NCBI GenBank assembly: GCA_013365325.1
Contig: JABVXV010000076.1
Span: forward strand, 62,001 to 126,000
DNA from: Dipetalonema caudispina
Lineage: Eukaryota > Nematoda > Chromadorea > Rhabditida > Onchocercidae
DNA: 64,000 nucleotides
Direction: 5' to 3'
Shown here: in pieces, positions 51,201-63,980 of the stretch
How positions within the stretch are numbered: the stretch's first letter is position 1
Layout of the letters: each line of letters opens with the position of its first letter
Made by a program: the position numbers and the translations under genes
The notes under the pieces: generated by a model
Databases searched by the model: none
The model's input: the letters and a program-made list of their open reading frames with translations, nothing else
What the model was told of the DNA's origin: nothing

Positions 51201-53711
51201 GTGCTAAACGACTGCTTAATTTTAACACTGATTTCGTCACGCTCACAGCCATCGATATTCAAATTTACATGTTGCGATACCTTAAATATTGAGAATTAGC
51301 ATTTCCGGATAAGCTTATCAATGAATTAGCATGATTCTTTCTTTTTATTCAAAATGAGTTATATTTGGAAAATCTGTCAAATGATAAACTTACCGTCTTG
51401 CTTTTTGCTGACCGATCGAGGGCATCATAGGCTGAAAAATAGACTTTATATCATAGTCATGCATATGAAATTCTCTTTTATTGTCCATCTACCATGAAAC
51501 CTCCCACAATTGAGAATTCAACAAAATGCTCATCTTTTGATTTCATTGATAACTCTCACATTTCACTGCCGGAATTTCAGGCTGTATTACTTTGCCTTTC
51601 TCAATTCCATCCATTTTACTAGTGGTGTACAGGGGTGTAGACTGAAGCAAATGCGAATTCTTTTTTCTATTCCGCAAAAACCCATTTACGCCAACAGCTT
51701 TTGTTATTTGCGGTCTAAAAGGTAAGATATAAATCAACATAAAAGATCTTAAAAACATCAAAATTATGAAACACGTAATTTGATTCGTTATATCACACTT
51801 TAACAATAATAACGCTCAGCATAATGCCATTAAAAGCTAAGTGAATTAAGCAATCCGGAGTAAATTATTTGTTCAATGTTATTAAGTCTTTACAGATGAT
51901 TAAATAGAAACATTACTACGGATTGTGCATGCATGATTAGGTAACTTTATATCATGTTGAGACAAGAAAACTTAGCCGCATGTATCATTCCCAAAGTGAA
52001 CATTTCTCTCAGTGCCGAAAAAAGATGAAAGCCTTTAAAATATGGAAATAACTACTCTTCTTCTGCAGATGTTAATGGAGAGTTGTGTCCCCAGCTTTCA
52101 GAACTGTAGGTATCAGGACAGAAATGTCTACTATGGTAACGTTCGATATTTTTTCCACAATTGTTCTAAAAAAGCCATAAATAAAGCAAATCTATTAGGC
52201 GTAGCTAATATTAAGTGATTATAAATGAGAAAGTTCCAACAGTCTCAAGTTTCTGCTTCGTTTCGCATCTTAGTACAATAAATGCTTGACAAAGGATTTT
52301 TTTTTTTTTTTGCAAGATAAAGAGCATTAGCATAATACAAATCCTCTCTATAATGGCTGCTCTAAGCAAACTTAATACAGCAGCCATTAGAACCGTAAAA
52401 TATTAATATTATTTGTCTTAAAAAGAATAGATGCCAATAATTGTTTTATCCAATCAAAAATTAACCTTCTCATCTCGAAAACCACTTTTCGAAGTGTATA
52501 ATGATGGCATGGATTTGTAAGGTTTGGTAATAATCCCAACATTTTCATCTTCATAACCACTCAATCTTCTACAGCATTGCTTAACTAAAATTTCAAAAGA
52601 AGTGATAACAACGGAAGTGATAAAGAAAAAATATACATCAAGCAGTTTTATAACTCCTCCATGCACACTATTAATGAAATCGCCAAAATTTTCAGTGTTG
52701 TTACGATGAGAAAGGAAATAATGAATTTGATTTTTTCATTTTCAAAGTTGCTGCATTGCTGAGCATTAGGAAACATTTCAGTGAGTGTAATATCTTGAAT
52801 GTGAAGAGAGAAATTAGTAATTACAGTAATGAAGTGATGTAATGAAATACAAAAGAAAGTTTGGCTTACATGCAACGGAAGTGCGGATACTCTGTGCCTT
52901 TCGTAGCACGTTTTCTTCAAATGTATTCTTCGCAGATGGTATCTCGTGGCACGTTATGCGGAATTTCCGAGTTTTATTGGCAATTTTCTCAACTCCATGG
53001 CTTTTCCTACTGTTTACCTTATTTTCATCTAAATATTCTTGAAGATTATCGTAGTCATAAAGGTGCACCAGGAGATATTAATGATATAACATTATGTGGT
53101 AGCATTTTGTATGAACTGAAGTAATTTTGAATAAAGCAGTTGCCATTACTAATGCTGAAGAATGATAACATGCAAGATAATCCTCTTCATTAACTACACT
53201 TGACTTTCACACAAAATTTTGCTTTTCAATTTTTATAAAACTAAGCATGTATCTGAAATGTTGCAATTAAGATTTTTTACACAATAATCAGGCATAAGTC
53301 CAATGAAACACTTACCATTTAAAATTTGTCGTCGGATATGCTCTACTAAACCATGACGATCCATCCCAACAGATAAATCTTCTTCCTATAGTAATCGAAA
53401 ATTTGATTTCAAACACTCTCATATATTTCAAATTTGACGTCCCTTTAACAAACTACAACTTCACTAATTAATCTTCCGCATCTGTAGTCAAATATTTTAG
53501 TGGTAATTTCAATCGTTGATGATGTTGGGTAAAACTTGCTAGAACTCTGAAATATGCATCATGGCCTTAACTACCTGTAATACGGCAGAATTATACGTAA
53601 TAAATATATACGATATAATCATAATTTTGAAGTTGCTTACTAATGATAAAGCGATGAAGGAACCGTTACTTTGTTTAAAAACATTTGTTCTGTTGATACG
53701 CTTGAATTCAT
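42236..53711 (-). CDS. large coiled-coil protein with CEP350-like C-terminus
   Basis: Exons: 53711-53641, 53544-53460, 53385-53316, 53037-52870, 52584-52466, 52165-52056, 51714-51554, 51431-51394, 51280-51171, 50864-50720, 50645-50460, 49652-~49548, 49039-48872, 48796-48724, 48351-48207, 48020-47897, 47836-47751, 47554-47415, 46953-46855, 46772-46607, 46466-46366, 46283-45438, 44976-44906, 44608-44456, 44227-44000, 43693-43521, 43321-43175, 42890-42730, 42453-42236. All join in phase (about 1488 residues). Residues about 500-830 are charged helical/coiled coil (ELERWELKLRTR, NLEQLREELKWKRREADFLK). The 846-bp exon and those after it are Ser/Thr/Glu-rich and look disordered. The final 120 residues match my recollection of the human CEP350 C-terminus (RGRNSDIENIVLEELYAEQ, an acidic stretch, an amphipathic helix). 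CEP350 anchors microtubules at centrosomes and is about 3100 residues with a CAP-Gly domain; I see no CAP-Gly here. An acceptor (TTTGTCTCAG) 14 bases before the ATG supports the start. Confidence 0.72.
49378..49490. repeat. imperfect direct repeat in a CEP350-like intron
   Basis: AGTGCAAGT followed after about 20 bp by GCATGTGCAT occurs twice, about 60 bp apart. RY-alternating (GCATGTGCATGTACAT), noncoding. Confidence 0.5.
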
Positions 53712-53727
53712 TTTAAATCGTTCTTCT

Positions 53728-55734
53728 GAGACAAATTAATTTATCCCTGAAAAAATATTCATGATGCTTTTCATATGTGTACAAAATAATAAAAAATATA
53801 ATTTGATAGATGACATTCTTATTCTTAACCATGTTGTAATCAAAATCAATATGTTGAAATGTTAACAGATTGCATAAATTAATAAAATTTCGCCAAATAA
53901 AAAATAAAATTCACTTATACGTTTGCATCAGGTAAGCTAAGCATGAAATTTCAAAAAAATGTAAACATCGGTTGCTAGTTGCTTTCAATGATACAGCAAA
54001 ATGAACAGGTTGAACCGTGTCAAAGAGAAAAAAATTTACTGAATAAAAAAAATTTACCAATCTGAGAATATTTAATCACTGAAACAATATAAAGATAAAC
54101 AAACCATTTGAGATGAATGAATGCTGTTTTTAAAGTATCATCATGATTAAGTCTGATAACTTGTTATCGTTAATTTAGCTTGCAATATATCTTTCATAAT
54201 CACAGCTGATTACTTATATGCTAAAATAATATTCATTTTACGGAAACTTCAATATATATCGTTTATAATCCATAAAAACAATGATTATTTCTTTTTTCTC
54301 GATTTCGAAAATATTGTAATTCTCTCAATTTATATCTTGCAAATTGAAATTTATTGAAATCACTCAAACTTTCCCCGAGAATTCGTGTGCAGTATATTTT
54401 CCTAGTAAGAGATATAGCAAATATTGATCTTTAATGAAGAGATTAAGAATAAAATAAGTAAGATCGGTGAAAGATTGATGAATAACATGATACAGATGTT
54501 GAGAAAAATCAATGTTATCTATAATTTACTTCACTCTTCTTTCAATTATCCTATTCACAATCATATATCATCTTTTCCATCTTTACATTTTCTAATTTTG
54601 CTATTGAAGGAAAAGAAAAAAAAAAAGGAAGAAGAAGAAAAAGATCTCGAAAATTGAAATTAATGAAAGAAAAATACCACACAATGTTATTGTTTATTTT
54701 AACTATAACCATATGCATATGTTAATAATTTTAGTTATAAAACTACTAACCTTTGACCTACCGGAATTACTCAACTTAAACTTAATCTCACACCATTTCC
54801 CCTATCAAATCCTCACAATCATGACCACTTGAAACAAATCCGCCAAATTAAATTCATTTTGGCGAAATGAATCTGAACCTACCCCGGGCGATTTCTTTTT
54901 TTTTTTTTTTTTAATTTGAAAACAAATGTAGGAATTGTGCATTATTTATAGCATTTTCAAATACATATTAAAAAATTTTATCATTCTTTTGCACTTCTCA
55001 ATAATTTATACTCACTCAGCACTTTACTCTCAATCATTTCCATCATTTTCAATCTTAATTATTTTTGCATATTTGTTATAATTGTTTACAATTGATATAT
55101 TTGCATATATAATACGTATTTTCTTTCATCCATTTTCATTTCCAATAATTTTCACATCGAATTTCTTCATTAAGCTATTCTTTTAATTTCAAATATTGCA
55201 TTTAAATTATTCGTGGTGTTAGTTTTTTTCAATATAAATTTTTGAAATTTTTGTTGCATTTCTGCTAGTATCATGCGATATTGATTAACAGTACCATTCA
55301 TTTCTTTAATTTTCATTCACAATATCAAGTAATTTTTCTTTTTCACAAATAATAAATTTCCATTCCTCTTAATTTAGTCTTATCAATTACCTACATTAAT
55401 TGCATCACTTTATTGAACAACTAAAATTTGTTACATTTCAATGAATCATTTTGCAACATTCCATTTATCTTTTAATTTGAATGAATGAAATCAATATTGA
55501 TGATTTTTCTAGTAATATGTGATAATTTCTTGATAAGATATGATAAATTTTGAGCAGAAATACTAATAAGAAATTTTCAATATTATACTGAAATTAATTG
55601 GAAAATGAATAATTTTTGATAAGAAAAAAATTTTATCAAAAAAATAAATGTAATAAAAAAAAGTATTTGATAGAATAATTTTTGTTTTCATTGTGAATTG
55701 TCAAGCAAAAATGATATTAGCTGTAATATTTTAG
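53728..55734. promoter_or_regulatory. 2-kb divergent region between CEP350-like gene and survivin
   Basis: Bounded by likely spliced-leader acceptors on both sides: TTTGTCTCAG ending at 53726 (minus) and AATATTTTAG ending at 55734 (plus). AT-rich, with T- and A-runs (54896-54912, 54610-54630). The ORF at 54424-54657 (+) is K/E/I-rich and unconvincing. It may serve as a shared promoter region. Confidence 0.45.
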
Positions 55735-55758
55735 AGATATCAATTAGATACATTAAAT

Positions 55759-56920
55759 ATGGCAGCAATTGTTGATTTGCTAAATTGTGATACTTACACT
55801 GAACATTTCTTTCACGATAATCGATTGAAATCATTTACGGAAAATGCTTGGCCTCATCATCAATCCATCAATTTATCACCGGAGAAGGTTTCATTTCGAA
55901 TTATCTTATAAAATTATGTTATAAATATACATTTTCAGAATCTTCAAGTCAACCACTTCTTTCATCATTATGATTGATAAAATTTGCTTTTTCTGATTAA
56001 ATTGGATCATAAATTGCACCGTTTTAGATGGCTCAAGCAGGCTTCTTCTTTGATCCAGATGACGATAATGTTGATGGTGTTAGTTGTCCATTTTGCCTTA
56101 AAAGTTTGACCGGATGGGAAGATAATGACGATCCTTTGTAAGTCATTTTTGCAATAATAGTGCTGCAGCCGAGTTTATGCAAATTTTTTTTTTAACGAAA
56201 TTTACTTCTTTTGATTCAGCCAACTCATAAATTGTTTGTCAGATTTGTTCAATTTTTATCTTTTTTTTAGGAAGAAGAGAGATAGTAAGTTAGAGCATGG
56301 AATAATGTGTAAGAAATGAAGATTTTCACTTTTCAAAATGGTTAAAGTTTCAGAGTGGAGCATGCAAAACGAAAGGATGTTTGCTACTTTGCTCGTTTAG
56401 ACAAAGATGAAAAGGAATGGACAGTTGAAGATTTCTTACGGCTTCTGGCTCAACGAAGGGCATCCATGATGGTTTGGCTTGTTTCTTTCTTTAACAAAAT
56501 TGAATACTCTTCCTCGGTTATACTTCGAAAATTTTGTTTTTTGAAACTATCGATGTTATAATCAATCCATTGTTATGGCAAGAGCCATGATGAATATTTC
56601 AAATTCTTAGAGGAACCTTATGACCTTAGCACCAAATTCTTCCGTTTTTACCTACCGTTAAAGACAAAGGTTTTCCGAAGTCAAAAATTCCATTACACTA
56701 TTGGGAGCCCATAATGTCGATTTTTTGTAAATTGGAATTGAAATTCTTTGGGGAATGTTAATAATTGATCCTAATTTCTGTTTACTTTTGCTATTTTAAG
56801 TCATTAATTGCATTGAAAGCGATCGATGGTGCGAGGAATGCAATGGAAAGTGTGAAAAAGAGAATAGACGTTCTGGCTGAAAATAAGAGACGAAAAAAGG
56901 CAACGAAAAGGAAGAAGTAA
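55759..56920 (+). CDS. bir-1: survivin/BIR-1, BIR-domain chromosomal passenger protein
   Basis: Survivin recruits Aurora B and INCENP to centromeres and the spindle midzone. Exons 55759-55887, 56028-56137, 56354-56471 and 56801-56920 join in phase, giving 158 residues, close to C. elegans BIR-1. One BIR domain: the start of the fold is NRLKSFTENAWP, then MAQAGFFFDP, then the zinc ligands CPFC, His in VEHAKRKD and Cys in VCYF. GWEDNDDPLVEHAK is the usual survivin turn. A helical C-terminal tail (SLIALKAIDGARNAMESVKK) ends in a Lys/Arg cluster, KRRKKATKRKK, which is more basic than the human tail. No RING or CARD, so this is the mitotic type and not a caspase-inhibiting IAP. The start follows a good acceptor by 24 bases. 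In C. elegans bir-1 shares an operon with skp-1 (from memory); no such partner is seen here. Confidence 0.95.
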
Positions 56921-57732
56921 ATGTTCGGTTGTTGTTGCAATCCTAATTTTTCCTTCTTATATCAAAATTTACTGACAAGTTACTGTTAGCTTGACCTACA
57001 CTGTTTATATTTATGTTTAATCTGTTTGTACTGGAACTGGTTGAAGCTTGTTTCCTTTGTTGAGACTTGGAGGTATAAATTGATGTAGTATATCAAGGTC
57101 ATGCAAAAAAAGTCTAAACAATGAAATGTACGATGTAGAGAACGCTTATGAGGCATCTCTCTGTGACATTTCATTAACTTTCGTAATACTTTATTACTAC
57201 TACACTTTCAAGCTTCAATTAGAGCTGTAATAGTTTCCGAAGAATTAGCATATATCTGAGAGGGAGGTTACCAGTTATTTGATTTTATCTCAGTTTTTTC
57301 TACTGTTAATTTTGCGAAATGCTTCTTGCTCCTAACTTACAGAATAGATATACTTAATCTGAAACATTACGGACTGCGTCTTATTGTATTATCTTGCATT
57401 TTTGTCTTTCTAAGTGAAAATTTGTGCATTTTATTGAAATCGTCTTCGAACTTGCATTTCCTCCAATATTGCAAGAATTCCGCGATACTTCAACTACTGA
57501 ACAATTCGTGAAATGATTAAAATATTGATTGATTGTTGTCGAATTCAGGCATTTCATCTTTACCCGGAACAGTTTGCACTGTTTCGATCAAATATCTTTT
57601 CTTTCAAATATAATGTATTTTCGTGTGTCATTATCGTTGCAAAAAAGAAAAAAAAATACTTTAATTGTCTTGAAATATATAATTACGACTTATTAAAATG
57701 TGGAAATCTTGATATCTTTGAGTACATAACGA

Positions 57733-57860
57733 TGGATAATTTCGAAAATATAAATCCGGAATTATGGGATTTCCCACCAGAAGAAATTATGAATTCAATG
57801 ATCACATTCAATTTGCTGTATCCAATGATACGTCAAATGATTCTCTTATCCAATTATTAG
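57733..57860 (+). CDS. possible small hypothetical peptide or exon
   Basis: From the ATG at 57733 a 42-residue frame reads MDNFENINPELWDFPPEEIM and ends QMILLSNY-stop. The frame stays open upstream to 57513. An acceptor-like GAATTCAG (57542-57549) could make it a terminal exon. Composition is more protein-like than the upstream part. No domain or partner exon recognised. Confidence 0.25.
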
Positions 57861-57869
57861 TCAGATAGA

Positions 57870-58720
57870 TGTCACTACGTATGAAGCGTAAAATGACAAA
57901 CGATATATAATGATTAACAGCAAACATGATGATATATAAAGAAATAGTCCAACGTAAAAAACGAACACGCTACGTGTAATACCTATAGTTGAAATAAGAT
58001 ATAAGATGAAGAGAGAAAGAGAGAAAAGGATGTAATGCAGAGCAATGAAGTTACAACGATATGCGACATGCGATGCATCGCATTGCAGTATCGGAAAAGA
58101 TATATAACTGAATGAGATCCAAAAATGCAATGCACACATTTTTCTCTGCAACGGTTCGCAAATGAATCGATCATCATCAGCCATTCGCATGCATACACGC
58201 ACGTGCATTATATACGATGATGATGTAGATGGATAGGTATACGTATCATTACGTATTTATCACTATATCATTATACATACGATACGTACGTGTACTTTTC
58301 TTCGTTAAGCACCTTATCTATTATATTTGTGGATTTATTTTCACGTGTATAGTTATGAGTATTCATATGCTTTTGTTAATTAACGTTTATCTAATGTGTA
58401 TATCACTACATATACGTGTTCTATTCTGCTATTTAATTCATCATTATAGTTATGGATTTACATTTCACGTGTATATTTACGTATGACAATGTAGGTAAGT
58501 ATGTATAGATGTTAGTTAATATAAGTCAATATATGAGTATATAAGTGTATCAGAATGAGGAAATAGTAATAATTTGTTTAGCATGTCTGAAATATACAGA
58601 CATTCACGTGTCTTCGTGTGTGTTCACGTCTATATACTTTCCACAATACAAATATGTATGTTTACATATGTTTGTTTTGCGATACGTATATGCGATACGT
58701 GAATGATGATTTACACATAT
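57870..58720. other. ACGT/CACGTG-rich noncoding tract
   Basis: About 15 ACGT tetramers in 850 bp of otherwise AT-rich DNA, many as TACGTA, GATACGTA, CACGTG or TTCACGTGTAT. GCATGC and alternating purine-pyrimidine steps also occur. No coding frame is convincing. It lies upstream of the RABGAP1-like gene. Confidence 0.6.
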
Positions 58721-59588
58721 GTTTTCTGTAGACAAACTTTTGCTCTCTATTAAATATAACTCATTAGTATTCAATAATATTACCCATTCTTCTAGTTAAA
58801 TTACTTTGGTAAGTAGAATTCTTTGGTAAATTTAATGTTTGAACATTTATTATTCCAGTATTAATTGTTAGTTGTAGTTGTAACAATTTTTCATTAGCAA
58901 TAAATATAGTAGTAAATGTAAAAGGAGGAGTAATTTGTGCAACATCAATAATAGTTTTATAGGAATAGTTGTGAAAAATGAAATAAACCCTAGAAGAGTT
59001 GAAACATTTCGATCTGTTCATTCAGTTTTTAACAATCAGTAATTCATCCTTCGAGTGTTAATTTTTCCGTACTTAGTTTTTACTTAACACTAAAAGGTTT
59101 ACTTGCCATATTTTTATTTCGGTATGGTATGTGAACAATTTTTTTTTTGTTTTTTATTTTATTAAATCAGAATAAAAGCTAGGAATCATCTTTTAATAGG
59201 TCATCCATTTTTTATAATTGCTATAGCAGTAGTATTGTTGCTATTTCCTGGTCAATGATTATCATTTTGTCACCATTGGTTTATCACTTTTAACAGACTG
59301 TTGAAGGTGATATGATACTTGCAAGTTTATTCCATTCTCTTTTCTCTTTCTAGTAAAAATTATCTAATAATTATTGAGAATTGGCATAATGCAACATAAA
59401 ATGTGATAAGGTAACAAAGCAAAGCTGATCATTCGTATCAGTTCAATAGTTGTTATTACACTTATCATGAAAGTGTTGACATTCGCGCATATAGACGTCA
59501 TATGCACTTTTTAAATGATTTGTTTTTAAATGATTGTCATATGCACTTTTAAATGATTTGTTTTTTTATTTTCGGTGCAAACTGGCAG

Positions 59589-62500
59589 CTTCACTTTCAT
59601 CAGCACAAATAACAACAGCTCGTGTTGATAATAGCAAGGCGGAATTGTTAGTATCACGTCAGCTTGATCCGGTTACGGCTGCTACTATGGAACAGGTAGG
59701 CACTAATTTTTGCTATAGATATAAATAAGGCATTGTATATTTAAAACAAGCAAATGGTTACTGACACTATATGGCTAGTATTTTTACTATGACAGCAAAG
59801 TAACGCTTAGTTATTTATCAGGCAGAAAAATAAAATACTTTCTTTTGTTGGATGAGTAACTAGGATATTGTTTGCTTACTTGCTGGACCATTAAGATATT
59901 ACCCATTAGTTCAGTTAGCAAATTAAGGTACTGCATTATCCATTTAATATCAAGTTGAGGAGCTAATATCGAGTGGTATAATTCAAACATAGTATGTTTA
60001 CGATGATATCCCTCGCTGATCTCAAAGTTCGGTGAAAACTAAGGACCAGTGAACAGTGCGTTGTAATTTATAGCTTGTTAAAAATAATTCTGGAAAGTTT
60101 TTCGTTATCCCCAATCTTTTTTTTCCGTTTTTTGGCTATTCATACTTTGTTCCTACCTGAACTCTTTTAAAATTTCCTAAGGATTTTGTTCTTTTTTTCT
60201 TGGATTTTCCTAGAATTTTGTTCTTATTTAGGTTTTATTTTTGATTATCTACTCAAAATAGTTTAGTATAACTTCACTAATTTCAGATATCATATTTGGG
60301 TTGTGCAAAAATTGAAAATCCAAGCAATGAGGCTGAAATTCTGAAGATAATGCAGCTGTTAAATAAGGAACGTTCGGAGAAGCCAATTGATGTAATATTA
60401 TTTATTCCCGAATCTTCCTGTGGCATAGTTCGGTTTGTGCTTATTTTCTGTGATGTTCTTTACAATACACAAAACAGCGTTTTATCAATTTTGATAAAGG
60501 AATGAGAATTGCCGTTTCTTATATCAGGCTTCTTCATTGAGAATATTAACAATGATGTTTTTTGTTTGAAGTTCTACTTTTCATGATTATTCTTTTTTCT
60601 CTTATTCCTTTTTTTTTCTCCTCCTTTTACACATTGATTTCAGTAATTTCATCTGTTATTTCTCAAACCATAACTAACTAACATAGTTTGTAATCGATTT
60701 TTTATCTTGTTAGTTGGAATTTTCAGTAGCAGTTTGAAATCCGATCTAAACAAGCCATTGCAATGCAGCGATGGTTGCGGCTTTGTGCTCCTGCTTTGTG
60801 ACTGGAATGGACTAGAAGGATAGTCTAGTTCGTCAGATCCTGAACCGTTATAAGAATGAGACACGAAAACAGAATAGTCTAGCAGCTAGCATCCTATATG
60901 TACTTTTTAAATTAAGAACTAAATTTGTCGGGACAAGTGCTCTATTATTATATGTGGAGATTTACTCAAGGATGGAGTGGGCGTTATATTTTGCAGAAAA
61001 TGCATGTTGTGCTTATTTGCATTAAATTTCAACTTTTTTGCTTCATCTACTAACAGATACGCATGCATGCTGCAACAAAATTTTGTTTGTAGAATGTGTG
61101 ATGGTACAACCAAATCCGAAATGGTCAGTTTTCCAGTTCATCGAATCAGATTTTGTGCTCGTGGTCAGTTGGATTCGGCGGAACGTGAGTGCTTCGCGCT
61201 TTCTTTCACACAGAAGAATGCGACACCTACCGATGGTGCCTTACATCAATGCCATGTTTTCCGTTGTCAGGTTCCAGAAGCGGTAAGTTACTCTTATGTT
61301 GTATTTCTTGTCTCTTCCTTGTGTTTGCTCTTAACAAAGATCTTTGGAAGGCTGTTTGGTCATCAATTACTTTATTTGCTCTCATTGATGCATTTACACC
61401 TGGAAAAACAAAATATTAGAAATACCCAACTAATTGGTAATATGAAATTTCTGATGATGATTCGATTGTATTGGATCCAATCGTATATAACTCGTATGGA
61501 AGAAGCTAGCCATGCTTTTCATTTGCATTCTCGTTCTAATCTTAGCAACAAAAATGTGATTAGCGGTATCAGGTATTTCGCTATTTCAGGCTGGAAAAGC
61601 ACTTCTCAATTTTGCTAATGCTTTTCGGAACAACGGCACAACAAAGAAAGTGCCTTCACCAAAATTTTGTCGCACATCTCAACCGAGCAGCGCTGATGAA
61701 GAGACGTCAAGCTTGGAGGGAGCCTTTAGTCCTGGTGCTGAAGAAGATTTCCAGTTTGATGCATTTCTTGAAATGAGAGTGAGTTCAATGGCTTTTTACT
61801 GATTGTTTATATTGCTAGAGAAATTTGGCGAGATCGTCGTGAGTTTGAAACGGTCGGACCTACTATTGTTGATCCTGTTGTTCATGGCTTTTTGTCGGAC
61901 TAGTATTCTCCCTTGAAATCATTGGATTTCCAACTTTTTATGTATGATTTTAAAATTCGTAATGCTGTATATTTCAAATACTTTCCTAACTTTTTAATCC
62001 TAGTCTTCGTAAATTTTATGCGGCCGTTTTTTCAAATATTAGGAGTGTTAGATATCTTTTTCACAATTTATTAAGCTTTAAATTACAGGAGGAAGATGCG
62101 AAGAAAGGCTTTACGGTATGCCCGCAAGAAAAAAATTGTTTTAAACTGAGAAGAGACCGCGAGAAGCGAGTGGTTGTTGTTTTACAGCAAACTCACGGAC
62201 GAAGAGTTTTAACTGTTAAAAAGTTAGTTTGCTTTAACCCTTATCTCTGTTTTTGCTCGAATAAACTTGGCGAGTATTCACTCGCTTCTGACCTGCGTGT
62301 TGATACCATAAATCATCTTTTCAGTAATTGACATGTATGGTGATTGTCTATTTAATTTTAAACTAAATTGAAAATTTTAAAAGAATTTAGTCGAAAACCG
62401 CTTTGACAAACTAGAGCAATATGTGTATATCGTAAAGGTTACGGTATGCTTAGTGATTTAGGTAAACTCGTGGATAACAAGTTGAGTGTGTCATACTATC

Positions 62501-63980
62501 GTCCTTTCTGTGCAGAGATTTTAGAGCTATGTATACATACCTTCCAGGTGTTTTGGTCTGTTACTTGGCGCTGGTCGAAACTTGCGGCACAATGATATGC
62601 ATCTTCTTGACATGGTGAGTAAATCATGCTTCAGCAGTAAAAAATTCATTCAGTGCAATTTTTTTATTTTTGCGCGTTACATTTCAAATAATTTGTAGCA
62701 ATCCATGGGACGAGGAAATGATGCAAAGACATATATCATTGAAGCTATTTGGGATCCACACTTACAAAATTTGGAAGTTCTCAACACAGAAACCCCGAGA
62801 GGTCTAGTATTTGTTGTTTCTTAATTTTCTTAATAAAATATCAAGCAATAATATATTATTTATATATATATATATATATATATTTGAAATATGAAGGAAG
62901 ATATTTCCTACTGTGCGAGGTTTCAGAATGCTGTTAGCAGGTGCTCTTTTGTTAGAAAGATCATAGCAACGATTTATATCTAAAATTGTTTAATTCTGCG
63001 AGACGAGATTCGTCTTTTTCAGAAACGAGAGTTTTCATGACAATAGCAGCTGATGTAATATTGACGGGTATTGATGAACCCGTGCGTTTCAATATGGAAT
63101 GTAAAGCAAGAATTTTTCACGAACATGAACGATTTTGGTACGTATCCAGAAGACCGGTAGTGGAGAAGTATTTCCTTACTGCGAGGGTTTGTTTTCATGG
63201 AGCTATTCATAAAAAATATAATCAGAATAGAATGGCACTACAGCATCAGTGGATGATGTAGTGAATCATTTTGTTTTTAAATAATTGTTATTTGAAATAA
63301 TATCATTTGACATTTTGATCATGGTATGACATACTTTTGGCAGTAGCAAAAAATTTTGTAAACCGTTTCGACAGATGGGGCATATAACCAACGAGCTGTT
63401 AATGAAGCAATGAGGCTTGAAGTAAGTTAATAATCATTCAACAAGTAGAATGGTAGAATAATATTTCCACTAAATTACATGGAAACCACGTAAATAGATA
63501 ATAGAAAGAGCCTTTTCTTCCCGTTCTTATTTTTATTCATTATATCCGTTTAATGAACGGTGTAAAATATTGTTTATAATCAGTTCCTTGACTAAATTGA
63601 ATTTCCCGTAATGCGACAGTGATTTGAAAATTTACTAAATTATCAATAGCTCTTTGTGGATTTATTTGAAAGTGGAATTCTTAATGTAGCTGTTGAACGT
63701 TTTATTAGTTAGTCAAATACATTTATTTTGAGTTTTACAATCCTCAGGAGTAATCAGAGAAATGGAGGATCGAAATTTGTTGACATCCTCAGAAATAGCC
63801 AAGAAAATACAGAGATAAAGTTGTATTATCAGGAATAGCATGAAGTTATATACATAAATTTTTTCAAACAAATCAAAAAAATGATCATGTGTTAATGATT
63901 ATAAATTAATAAATTCATTGATTACTGCTTGCATATTGTGATAGGATTACAAAGCTGTGAATAACGTTGACGTTATTGAA
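59589..63980 (+). CDS. tbc-11: RABGAP1/TBC-11-type RabGAP, N-terminal half (runs off window)
   Basis: Exons 59589-59695, 60287-60432, 61093-61282, 61590-61778, 62089-62222, 62548-62614, 62699-62801, 63023-~63190, 63375-63421 and 63945-63980, in phase. The first listed exon starts in phase 1, so at least one 5' exon is missing. The protein begins its PTB/PID domain at ISYLGCAKIENPSNEAEILK and continues DVILFIPESSCGIVR, HRIRFCARGQLDSAERECFA and HQCHVFRCQVPEAAGKALL. It then enters the kinesin-like/DUF3694 region: CFKLRRDREKRVVVVLQQ, CFGLLLGAGRNLRHNDMHLL, AKTYIIEAIWDP, VRFNMECKARIFHEHERFWY. Order and spacing match RABGAP1. The Rab-GAP TBC domain should follow beyond 64000. RABGAP1 proteins act on Rab4/6/11-type GTPases at endosomes and Golgi and have centrosome links. 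The junction between 63186 and 63375 is uncertain. Confidence 0.9.
62860..62883. repeat. (TA)n microsatellite in a RABGAP1 intron
   Basis: Twelve or so TA units, noncoding. Confidence 0.9.

Larger units (their letters stand above)
56921..59588. other. region between bir-1 and the RABGAP1 gene
   Basis: Contains the weak ORF at 57733-57860, an ACGT-rich tract (57870-58720), and presumably the promoter and 5' exon(s) of the RABGAP1-like gene, which I could not identify. The minus-strand ORF at 58764-59021 is open but has no supporting splice sites. Confidence 0.4.

Noticed and set aside
58764..59021. 85-codon minus-strand ORF reading FTFTTIFIANEKLLQLQLTI
   Set aside because: Open and somewhat protein-like, but it has no acceptor or donor in phase, no recognised family, and lies opposite the expected RABGAP1 5' region.
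60977..61618. 213-codon plus-strand ORF
   Set aside because: It reads through introns on both sides of RABGAP1 exon 61093-61282. Only the exon part is protein-like.
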